6,842 nt of DNA, from the NCBI GenBank assembly GCA_018500075.1, contig JAHBAN010000075.1, positions 1 to 6,842 of the forward strand. Reading direction: 5' to 3'. Shown in pieces: positions 1 through 6,417 of the stretch (position 1 is its first letter; every line of letters starts with the position of its first letter). The notes beneath the pieces were generated by a model. The model did not search any database. It saw nothing but the letters and a program-made list of their open reading frames with translations, and was not told where the DNA came from. The translations under genes and the position numbers were made by a program. This DNA comes from Flavobacteriia bacterium. GTDB lineage: Bacteria; Bacteroidota; Bacteroidia; Flavobacteriales; Flavobacteriaceae.

Positions 1-478
1 CCGACAGAAACCCGACCGCAGGCGACAGCACGACCCGCCCCGCCCCCTTGGGCATCTGCTGGCCCAGCCGCCACGCACTGCGCCCAAAGCCCATATACAG
101 CCCGATCACGACCCCCAAACAGCCAAAGATCGCTTGCAGCGTCACCGAGCGCAACGACGAGGCCACCAGCATTCCAAGCGCCGCCCCGATCGCAATTCCG
201 ATCGCCCAAGCGCGCAAAATCTCCCAATCCACAGCGCCCTTCTTGTTGTGGCTCAAAACAGAGCGCACAGAGGTCACCACAATCGTCGCCAGCGAGGTCG
301 CCAGACAGACCTGCATGAGCTGCGGCCCGTCATATCCAAGCATCTGAAAGGTATAGAAAAAAGCTGGCACAAGGATGATGCCACCGCCCACGCCCAATAG
401 CCCCGCGAGCACCCCCGCAACAGCCCCGATCGCCATCAGCACTGCGAGCATCTGAAGGAGCAAACCTGTTTCCGGCAT
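1..478 (-). CDS. TauE/SafE-family membrane permease (partial, N-terminal 159 residues)
   Basis: This is the start of a polytopic inner-membrane protein of the TauE/SafE family, whose members are proposed to export sulfite, organosulfonates or related small anions; the true substrate cannot be told from sequence. It begins at ATG 478-476 and runs off the left edge, so about 60% of a typical 250-265 residue member is visible. The first hydrophobic segment (about residues 8-28) leads into the family hallmark GVGGGIILVP (29-38). A second helix carries CLATSLATI (58-66), followed by a cytoplasmic-type loop HNKKGAVDW (77-85), a third helix (about 90-107) and a fourth (about 113-131). The start is supported by an AGGA ribosome-binding site 8 nt upstream and by the lack of an alternative in-frame ATG. 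It lies 17 bp downstream of dusA on the same strand, so co-transcription is likely. Family assignment is firm; substrate is unknown. Confidence 0.9.
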   Translation of the reverse strand, partial: MPETGLLLQMLAVLMAIGAVAGVLAGLLGVGGGIILVPAFFYTFQMLGYDGPQLMQVCLATSLATIVVTSVRSVLSHNKKGAVDWEILRAWAIGIAIGAALGMLVASSLRSVTLQAIFGCLGVVIGLYMGFGRSAWRLGQQMPKGAGRVVLSPAVGFLS

Positions 479-486
479 GATGATGA

Positions 487-490
487 TCCT
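487..490 (-). promoter_or_regulatory. Ribosome-binding site of the TauE/SafE gene
   Basis: Reading the minus strand, AGGA sits 8 nt before the ATG at 478. It is preceded by a second purine run (AAAGGA) that overlaps the dusA stop codon TAA (498-496). This placement fixes the permease start and suggests that ribosomes finishing dusA can reinitiate on the next gene. Confidence 0.6.
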
Positions 491-495
491 GTCCT

Positions 496-1542
496 TTATC
501 TCTGCGCTTCAGACGCACCCTCGCGCGCGCCGCACACAACGTCCAGTGCTTCTTTGATCAAAGCGCCCCCCGCGCCCTCCAGATGCGCCCCCTCCGAGAG
601 CACCCGCCGCCATAGCCGCGCTCCGGGTTGGCCGGCAAAAAGCCCAAGCATATGCTTGCTGATCTGGCCGAGTTTGCCACCCGCGCCAAGGTGCTCCTCG
701 ATATAGGGCAGCATGGCCTCCACGGCCTCGATCGGGTCGGCAAACGGCGGCTGCCCGCCAAAAACAAGCGCATCCGCCGCGCCCAGAATATCCCAAGGCT
801 GATGATAGGCCGCCCGCCCGATCATCACCCCGTCCATCCCCATGTCAAGATGGGTCTGGGCCTGCGACAGCGTGCCCACCCCGCCATTCAAAGAGAGGTG
901 CAAATGCGGAAAAGTCTGTTTCATATCATAGACAAGCGAATAATCGAGCGGCGGAATATCGCGGTTTTCCTTGGGCGAAAGCCCCTTCAGCCACGCCTTG
1001 CGCGCATGAATGCTAAAGCGCCTCACGCCAGCGCTTGAAACGGTCTCCAGAAAGGCCGGCAAGACCTCTCGCGGCTCCTGATCATCCACGCCAATGCGGC
1101 ACTTCACCGTGACAGGCACAGTCACCGCCGCCTGCATCGCCGCACAACAGGCCGCAACAAGCTCGGGCTGGCGCATCAGCACCGCCCCAAAGGTGCCCGA
1201 CTGGACCCGATCAGACGGGCAACCGACATTGAGGTTGATCTCGGCATAGCCCGCCTCGGCCCCGATCCGCGCCGCCTCTGCCAGCTCGACAGGGTCAGAG
1301 CCGCCAAGCTGCAAGGCGACAGGCTGCTCCTCGTCGCGATGCGCCAGCAAATGAAACGCCCGCCCCCGCACCAGCGCCGGAGAGGTCACCATCTCGGTAT
1401 AGAGCAGCGTCTCCTTTGACAAAAGCCGGTGCAAAAAGCGGCAATGCCGGTCGGTCCAATCCATCATAGGAGCCACAGAAAGCCGGGCCGCACGGGTCAA
1501 TTCCGGCTCTTTGACTTTGATATCTTTATCTTTTTGCATCAT
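496..1542 (-). CDS. dusA: tRNA-dihydrouridine(20/20a) synthase DusA
   Basis: A 348-residue cytoplasmic flavoenzyme that uses FMN and NADPH to reduce uridine to dihydrouridine in the D-loop of tRNA (positions 20/20a for the DusA subfamily). The N-terminal TIM barrel shows the FMN-site segment SVAPMMDWTDRHCR (22-35), ALQLGG (76-81), and the catalytic motif NLNVGCPS (103-110), in which Cys108 is the expected general acid. It also has VKCRIG (146-151, Lys147), SIHARKAWLKGLSPKENR (177-194) with His179, and the phosphate-binding LNGGVG (218-223) and MIGRAAY (240-246). The HARKAWLKGLSPKENR stretch is typical of DusA rather than DusB or DusC. The C-terminal helical domain (about 265-348) is of normal length. 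Two adjacent ATGs (1542 and 1539) are possible starts and neither has a strong Shine-Dalgarno sequence. The gene is 92 bp downstream of the secretion operon and is probably an unrelated housekeeping neighbour, possibly co-transcribed with the permease gene after it. Confidence 0.96.
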   Translation of the reverse strand: MMQKDKDIKVKEPELTRAARLSVAPMMDWTDRHCRFLHRLLSKETLLYTEMVTSPALVRGRAFHLLAHRDEEQPVALQLGGSDPVELAEAARIGAEAGYAEINLNVGCPSDRVQSGTFGAVLMRQPELVAACCAAMQAAVTVPVTVKCRIGVDDQEPREVLPAFLETVSSAGVRRFSIHARKAWLKGLSPKENRDIPPLDYSLVYDMKQTFPHLHLSLNGGVGTLSQAQTHLDMGMDGVMIGRAAYHQPWDILGAADALVFGGQPPFADPIEAVEAMLPYIEEHLGAGGKLGQISKHMLGLFAGQPGARLWRRVLSEGAHLEGAGGALIKEALDVVCGAREGASEAQR

Positions 1543-1593
1543 CAGGCACCCAAGGCTCTGCGCCGGTCCGCCCCAAACGGCTCGGCTTAAGCG

Positions 1594-1628
1594 CCCGTTT
1601 AGGCCATCCCGAGCAAAACGTAAACGGG
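1594..1628 (-). repeat. Perfect 8-bp inverted repeat after the HlyD-type gene
   Basis: CCCGTTTA (1594-1601) and TAAACGGG (1621-1628) are perfect reverse complements separated by 19 nt. In minus-strand RNA the first arm lies 6 nt after the TAG of the adaptor gene (1637-1635), so a hairpin could form at the 3' end of the secretion-operon transcript. No run of T follows the second arm, so it does not look like a classic intrinsic terminator; an mRNA-stabilising or Rho-associated hairpin is possible. A further AAACGG at 1575-1580 could pair with CCGTTT of the 1594-1601 arm instead, giving an alternative, mutually exclusive hairpin. The repeat is plain in the sequence; its function is inference. 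Confidence 0.4.
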
Positions 1629-1634
1629 GCAGCC

Positions 1635-2933
1635 CTAGTCGCGAAAGGCCCGCTCCTTGATCCGCACCACAGGCTGGGTCAGATAGGCCAGAACCGTCTT
1701 CTTCTGCGACAGCATATCCACCTGAGCAATCATTCCGGGGATAATCTCAAGCGCCTCCCCCTGCGCATCCGTCAGCACGCCCTTCAAGCGGATTTCGACC
1801 ACATAAACACTGCGTTCACCGTCCGGCGCCGTCACCGTATCCGCCCCGATCCGTGTGACCACCCCATCCAAAGCGCCATAGCGTGACGCATCATAAGCGG
1901 TGATCCGCACCTTCACATCCTGATTGGGCCGGATAAAGGCAATGTCGGCCGGGTCCACAAAGGCCTCAACCGTCACCGCCTCGCCAAACGGCACGATCTC
2001 GGCAACCGTCTGCCCCTGCTGGGCGACCCCGCCCAGCGTGGCAAAGAGCACCTGATTGACGATCCCGCGTGTCGGGCTGCGGATCTCGGCGCGCTTCAGA
2101 CGGGTCTGCAAAGCCGGAATGCGCGTTTCCAGCGAAGCAAGACGCGCATGAACTTCGGTCAATTCCTGATGGGCTTTGGTGAGCTGTTCTCGCTTGCGCG
2201 CCACAATCTGGCTTTCAATCTCGATCACAGCAGTTTGCGCCATAACAATCTGGGTTTGGGTCTCTCTGAGGCGCCCGTTCAGCTCGGCAAATTGGCGGCG
2301 CAACGAAATAAGAGCAAGCGGGCTTTCGATCCGCTTTTCAACGAGCGGCTCCACCACCATGATTTCCTCTTGCAACAGCGCAATGTTCTGGCGCGCCACA
2401 TCGCGGCCCACTTCGGCGCCCTCGATCTCAGCCATCTTGATGTCGCGCCGCGCTTGCAAAACCAGCAGGTCCGCAGAGAGCTGTTCTTTGAGAGACAAAA
2501 ACAACTGCCGCTCCGCCTCCAGACTGTCCTGCGTCCCGGCCATGGCCGTCATGTTGAAATCATGGCCTGAAATCTGTGCTTTCAACCGCTCCCGACGGAT
2601 AAACAGCGCGGCGGCCTCCGCCTGTGCCGTGTTCAGCTCCGAGCGCAGCAGGGTCGGATCAAGCCGCAGGATCACATCATTTGGCGCAACAATATCGCCC
2701 ACCTTGACACCAATCTCGGTGATCGTGCCGGTTTCGGCCGCCTGCACAACCTGCACCAACTGGCTCGGCACAACCCGCGCGTCGGCACGGGTCACATCAT
2801 CGATCTCTGTCATATGCGCCCAAAGGCCAACACTCAGCAAAACAAAGCCGACCGCAAACAAAAGGTAGCTGCCCGAGCGCCCCGAACGGCCCCGCAAGTC
2901 TCTGGCAATTCTGTCAAACTCTGCATCAGGCAT
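1635..2933 (-). CDS. HlyD-family type I secretion periplasmic adaptor (membrane fusion protein)
   Basis: A 432-residue adaptor that bridges the inner-membrane ABC exporter and the outer-membrane channel. After a short cytoplasmic N-terminus ending in RDLRGRSG there is one transmembrane helix (about residues 22-39, SYLLFAVGF onward). The first lipoyl half-motif follows (about 64-82, AAETGTITEIGVKVGD), then a long alpha-helical coiled-coil hairpin (about 96-283) rich in Leu, Glu, Arg and Gln. The second lipoyl half comes next (about 284-315, IRSPTRGIVNQVLF), then a beta-barrel domain and the C-terminal HlyD signature (about 399-422, PGMIAQVDMLSQKKTVLAYL). The reading frame stays open to a GTG at 2969, but that codon lacks a Shine-Dalgarno sequence. 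The ATG at 2933 gives the usual family N-terminus, overlaps the exporter stop by 8 bp (ATGCCTGA) and has a weak AAGAAG 9 nt upstream, so I chose it. It is the last gene of the secretion operon. Confidence 0.94.
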   Translation of the reverse strand: MPDAEFDRIARDLRGRSGRSGSYLLFAVGFVLLSVGLWAHMTEIDDVTRADARVVPSQLVQVVQAAETGTITEIGVKVGDIVAPNDVILRLDPTLLRSELNTAQAEAAALFIRRERLKAQISGHDFNMTAMAGTQDSLEAERQLFLSLKEQLSADLLVLQARRDIKMAEIEGAEVGRDVARQNIALLQEEIMVVEPLVEKRIESPLALISLRRQFAELNGRLRETQTQIVMAQTAVIEIESQIVARKREQLTKAHQELTEVHARLASLETRIPALQTRLKRAEIRSPTRGIVNQVLFATLGGVAQQGQTVAEIVPFGEAVTVEAFVDPADIAFIRPNQDVKVRITAYDASRYGALDGVVTRIGADTVTAPDGERSVYVVEIRLKGVLTDAQGEALEIIPGMIAQVDMLSQKKTVLAYLTQPVVRIKERAFRD

Positions 2934-5040
2934 TGGCAAGCGCTTCTTTGGGTTCGGGGCGGCGCGCACGCGCCATCATTTCGCTTTTGCTACCGTCAAA
3001 GCTGATCCGGCCCTCGTTCAATACAATCACCCGATCCACCAGCGCCAACAGGCTGGTGCGATGGGTCACAACAATCAATGTGCGTTGGTCGGTCGCCCAG
3101 TTTTTTATGTTCTCGATGACTTTGGCCTCGGTCTGCACATCCATGCTTGATGTCGGCTCATCCATAATCAGGGTCGGCGGATCGCCAATCAGGCTGCGGG
3201 CAATGGCAATGGCTTGCCGCTGCCCGCCGGATACCCCCTGACCGCCCTCGCGCACCGCCATGTCAAACCCGTGGGGATGACGCGCTGCCAAGGCTGCCGC
3301 CAAGGAGAGCTTGGCCTTTTCAGCCACCTCCTCATCGCTGACGCCAAACCGCCCGGCGACAATATTGTCGCGCAATGTGCCCGAAAACAGCCAGCAATCT
3401 TGCAAAACAGCCCCGATGTTGCGGGTGCGGTCCGCAGGATCAACCGCCCGAGCGTCAAGCCCGTCCAACATGACAGAGCCGTCGTCAGGCTCAAACAGCC
3501 CGAGGATCAGCCGCGCCACCGTGCTTTTTCCCGAGCCGACAGGCCCCATAATCGCGACTTTCTCGCCCGGTTTGATCTCAAGGTTCAGCCCCTTGAGCAC
3601 AGACCCAAGCTCAGGATCATAGGCAAAACTCACGTTCTGAAACGTGATATGGCCCGCGATGTGCTCACGGCTCAAATAGCGCCGGCCAACCTCGCGCTCG
3701 CCCTCGGCCTTCATCATGTGATCAATCTGACGATAGGCCACGATCGACTGGTTGAGACGCGTCAATATCTGCGAAATCTGCCCCAATGGCGCGAGTGTTT
3801 TGCCCGTCAAAATCACACAAGCAATCAGCGCCCCCATCGAGACAACCCCGTCGCGGATCAGAAAAACGCCATAAAAAACAATCCCGATCTGGGCAACCTG
3901 CTGCACAAGCTGGGTAAAATTCACCGTGCCCTGCGCCAGAAGCCGCCCCTTGCCGCCGCTCTCTGACTGGTTTTTCACAGCCGCACGCCAGCGCGCGCGC
4001 ATAACGGGTTCGGCCCCCGTCGTCTTGAGCGTCTCCATGCCCGAAAGTGTTTCCATCAAGATCGACTGTTTGGTCTGCCCGTCGCTGCTTGTCTCGGCGG
4101 CATATCTGCGCAAAAACGGCTGCACCCCCAGCCCCGCGATCAGCACAACAGGCACAGCCACCAAAGGCACAACCGCAAGCGGCCCGCCGATCATATAAAT
4201 CACCGCGACAAACAGCGCCAGAAACGGAAAATCAACCAAAGCCGTCAGCGACGCCGAGGTGAAAAACTCGCGCACAACCTCAAAGTCGCGCATGATCGAG
4301 GCCATCTGCCCGTTTGTGCCGGTGCGGGCGCGCATTTTGAGCGCCAGAAGATGATTGAACAGCCGTTCGGCCATTTTTTCGTCGGCATATTTGCCCGCCG
4401 CATCAATAAATCTGATCCGCAACGACTTGATCAAAAAGTCAAACGCCAGCGCAAATCCAACACCAAACGTCAGCGCAAGCAAGCTGTCGATCGCCTCGTT
4501 CGGCAAGACGCGGTCATAGACCACCATGGTAAACAACGAAGATGTCAGCCCCAGAACATTGGCCACAGCCGCCGCCAGAAGGATCTGGATGTAAACACTG
4601 CGCAGCCCGCGAAACGCGCCCCAAAACCAATGCCCGCTTTCAGGCGGTTTGCCCGCCTGCCACTGTCGGTTGCGGCTCACGCGCAAAACATAGCCCGCCG
4701 CCGCAAGCCGGCCATCGCCGCTGTTCCAAAGCTGTTCTTGCGGTCCCTGCGCACAATCCACCACAACAAACTGGCCGGCATCGGTCTTGGCCAGAAGAAC
4801 AAACGGCTCCCCCTCGGCATCAAGACAAATGAGCGGGAACAGGATCGGATCAAGCTGTGTCGGCTTGCCCGCGCCAAACTCGGCGCAAAACCCCGCGGCC
4901 TCAAGCGCATGAACGGCGTCTCGCACACCATATGCTTCGGTTTCGCCCTGAAAAACGCGCAGCAAATCCGCTTGGCTCAACTTGTGCTCAAGCCGCTCTG
5001 TCAAAAAGATAAGGCTTTTCTGGAGGGTATTTTGCATCAT
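2926..5040 (-). CDS. Type I secretion ABC exporter with degenerate peptidase-C39-like domain (LssB/LapB type)
   Basis: A 704-residue inner-membrane ABC half-transporter that should act as a dimer and power secretion of an unfolded substrate in one step through the adaptor and channel encoded next to it. Residues about 1-125 resemble a C39-like domain, but the position where active peptidases carry the catalytic Cys (near the N-terminus) has none; the first Cys is residue 52. It is therefore likely a non-cleaving substrate-binding domain, as in HlyB and LapB/LssB exporters. Six transmembrane helices follow (about 148-172, 184-204, 265-285, 287-306, 377-395, 401-419). The nucleotide-binding domain is intact: Walker A GPVGSGKST (499-507), Q-loop Gln547, signature SGGQ (604-607), Walker B LIMDEP (624-629), D-loop SSMD (631-634) and His660. 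It starts with a double ATG (5040/5037), 9 bp after the TolC-like gene, with GAGG 7 nt upstream. The substrate type is inferred. Confidence 0.95.
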   Translation of the reverse strand: MMQNTLQKSLIFLTERLEHKLSQADLLRVFQGETEAYGVRDAVHALEAAGFCAEFGAGKPTQLDPILFPLICLDAEGEPFVLLAKTDAGQFVVVDCAQGPQEQLWNSGDGRLAAAGYVLRVSRNRQWQAGKPPESGHWFWGAFRGLRSVYIQILLAAAVANVLGLTSSLFTMVVYDRVLPNEAIDSLLALTFGVGFALAFDFLIKSLRIRFIDAAGKYADEKMAERLFNHLLALKMRARTGTNGQMASIMRDFEVVREFFTSASLTALVDFPFLALFVAVIYMIGGPLAVVPLVAVPVVLIAGLGVQPFLRRYAAETSSDGQTKQSILMETLSGMETLKTTGAEPVMRARWRAAVKNQSESGGKGRLLAQGTVNFTQLVQQVAQIGIVFYGVFLIRDGVVSMGALIACVILTGKTLAPLGQISQILTRLNQSIVAYRQIDHMMKAEGEREVGRRYLSREHIAGHITFQNVSFAYDPELGSVLKGLNLEIKPGEKVAIMGPVGSGKSTVARLILGLFEPDDGSVMLDGLDARAVDPADRTRNIGAVLQDCWLFSGTLRDNIVAGRFGVSDEEVAEKAKLSLAAALAARHPHGFDMAVREGGQGVSGGQRQAIAIARSLIGDPPTLIMDEPTSSMDVQTEAKVIENIKNWATDQRTLIVVTHRTSLLALVDRVIVLNEGRISFDGSKSEMMARARRPEPKEALANA

Positions 5041-5047
5041 CCGACGG

Positions 5048-5051
5048 CCTC
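5048..5051 (-). promoter_or_regulatory. Ribosome-binding site of the ABC exporter, overlapping the upstream stop codon
   Basis: On the minus strand GAGG lies 7 nt before the ATG at 5040 and shares bases with the TGA stop (5052-5050) of the TolC-like gene. A purine-rich GAAGGG immediately upstream adds to it. This supports the chosen exporter start and coupled translation of the two genes. Confidence 0.6.
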
Positions 5052-6411
5052 ACCCTTCTTCTTTAATATCGTCAAGCCCGACAGGCCTCAGCGGTGCAAT
5101 GATCCCGAGCGCATCCAGAATATCGCCCGTGACAGCCAGAATGGCATATTCGGCGCGGCGCGCCTCGCTCTTTTGACGGATGAGGCGCTCTTGCGCGAGG
5201 TCAAGCTCGCGCACCGCCTCGACAATCTGCGTGAAACTGCCCTTTCCCAGCTCGAACTGGCCTTTTGACGTCACAAGAGCCTCCTCGTTGAGCGCAACAG
5301 CCCGCTGGGTGGCGCTGAGCCGGGTCTGGATAGAGCCGGTTTCTGCCTTGGCTTGGCTCAAGCTGCGGGTCAATGCGCGCGTCAAGCTGTCAAGCTCCGC
5401 CAAAGCCTGATCCCGCCGCGCCGCCGCGCCGGCGACTGAGGCGCGCTCCAGACCGCCTCTATAGATCGGAAGGTCAATGCCCAGCCGCGCCTGCACCCCG
5501 TCAGAGAAACTCCCCTGATTGAAATCCGTCTCCAAAATCGCGGAGACCGTCGGCACACGGGTCCGCGCGCTCAGCGCCAGCTCTTGCTCCCGCGTCTCAA
5601 GGACAAGCCGAAGCTCGCGCAGCCTCGGACTGTTTTGAAGGGCAAAAGCCTCATCGCTCCGGCGCAGCTTTGGCGCAGCAGGAACATCAAGGCTCTGCAC
5701 CGGTGCTAACCCAAAAATCTCGACCCAAACCGCTCGCGAGGAGGCCAGATCGGTGCGCGCTTGCGCCACTTCCGCCTCGGCATTTGACAGACGACCCTTG
5801 GCCGACAGCAGATCCGCGAGAGAGCCTGCCCCGGCGTCAAAACGCTCCTCAATCAGCCCGACAAGCCCCTCGATCTGGGCCGCATTTTGCCGCGCCTGAA
5901 CAAGCAAAGCCTTGTCCCGCTCAAAATCAATCACCGTTTCAACCGCCTTGAAGGTGCGCGCGCTCAAACCCGCAACTTCAGACTGATACACCCGCCGCGC
6001 CTCGGTTTGCCGCAGGGCCACACGCGCCGCGCGGTGCCCGCCATCATAGATAATCTGGCTGAGGCCCAGAACAGGCACAGCGCTGCCCTCTGAGGTCACC
6101 GACCCTTCGATATTGATCTGTGGCCGCAACGCGCTTTTCTCGATGCCGATTTGCGCACTGGCATCCATAATCACCGATCCGGCCGCCCGTGACAGCGGAC
6201 CCGTTGTAACCCCCTGCTGGATCAAGGCGGCAAAGCGCGTTTGCACGAGTGAGCGGTCGGTGCGTGCCCCATCCACCAGACGGCTTTGCCCCGTTCCATC
6301 GCTTGCAGAAGACAGCGCCACAGAGTGCATCACAGGGCGCGCGCCGCCCTCTTTCTGCGCCGTCTCACAGCCTGCCAAGGCCAGAAGGCAAATAAGTGTC
6401 GCAGGTTTCAT
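5050..6411 (-). CDS. TolC-like outer-membrane efflux protein with lipoprotein signal
   Basis: A 453-residue outer-membrane channel protein forming the exit duct of the type I system; family members work as trimers with a beta-barrel and a periplasmic alpha-helical tunnel. The N-terminus is a short signal with a lipobox LAGC (12-15), so Cys15 is the expected acylated residue, with Glu at +2 fitting outer-membrane sorting. The two structural repeats are visible. The first has LSQIIYDGG (117-125), long helices (about 126-190) and RFDAGAGSLADLLSA (190-204). The second has LGIDLPIYRGG (310-320), followed by helices and GQFELGKGSFTQIVEA (384-399). The tail AEYAILAVTGDILDALGI (420-437) is typical of the family. 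The start ATG lies 6 bp after the SapC-family stop, with GAGGG 10 nt upstream inside that gene's last codons. It is followed 9 bp later by the exporter. The lipidation call rests on the lipobox alone. Confidence 0.93.
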   Translation of the reverse strand: MKPATLICLLALAGCETAQKEGGARPVMHSVALSSASDGTGQSRLVDGARTDRSLVQTRFAALIQQGVTTGPLSRAAGSVIMDASAQIGIEKSALRPQINIEGSVTSEGSAVPVLGLSQIIYDGGHRAARVALRQTEARRVYQSEVAGLSARTFKAVETVIDFERDKALLVQARQNAAQIEGLVGLIEERFDAGAGSLADLLSAKGRLSNAEAEVAQARTDLASSRAVWVEIFGLAPVQSLDVPAAPKLRRSDEAFALQNSPRLRELRLVLETREQELALSARTRVPTVSAILETDFNQGSFSDGVQARLGIDLPIYRGGLERASVAGAAARRDQALAELDSLTRALTRSLSQAKAETGSIQTRLSATQRAVALNEEALVTSKGQFELGKGSFTQIVEAVRELDLAQERLIRQKSEARRAEYAILAVTGDILDALGIIAPLRPVGLDDIKEEG

Positions 6412-6417
6412 ACTGGC

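Noticed and set aside
628..1038. Plus-strand open frame antisense to dusA
   Set aside because: Fully contained opposite the conserved DusA barrel and C-terminal domain; no recognisable motif.
1594..1628. Rho-independent terminator after the secretion operon
   Set aside because: The hairpin arms are good, but the loop is long (19 nt) and no T-rich stretch follows on the minus strand, so it is listed as an inverted repeat only.
2176..2868. Plus-strand open frame (230 codons) antisense to the HlyD-type gene
   Set aside because: Its Ser/Arg/Ile-rich composition is typical of a mirror frame of a coiled-coil gene, and no domain is visible.
2934..2969. Alternative GTG start adding 12 residues to the HlyD-type protein
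   Set aside because: No Shine-Dalgarno sequence precedes it, it would overlap the exporter by 44 bp, and the ATG at 2933 gives the usual family N-terminus with a compact ATGCCTGA overlap.
3214..3966. Plus-strand open frame (250 codons) antisense to the exporter ATPase domain
   Set aside because: It lies wholly opposite the intact Walker A to Walker B region, its product is basic and low in structure, and no motif is recognisable.
4351..5268. Long plus-strand open frame (305 codons) antisense to the exporter and the TolC-like gene
   Set aside because: It crosses two well-supported minus-strand genes, its translation is rich in Arg, Gln, Pro and Lys with no recognisable domain, and it is the kind of open frame expected opposite GC-rich coding sequence.
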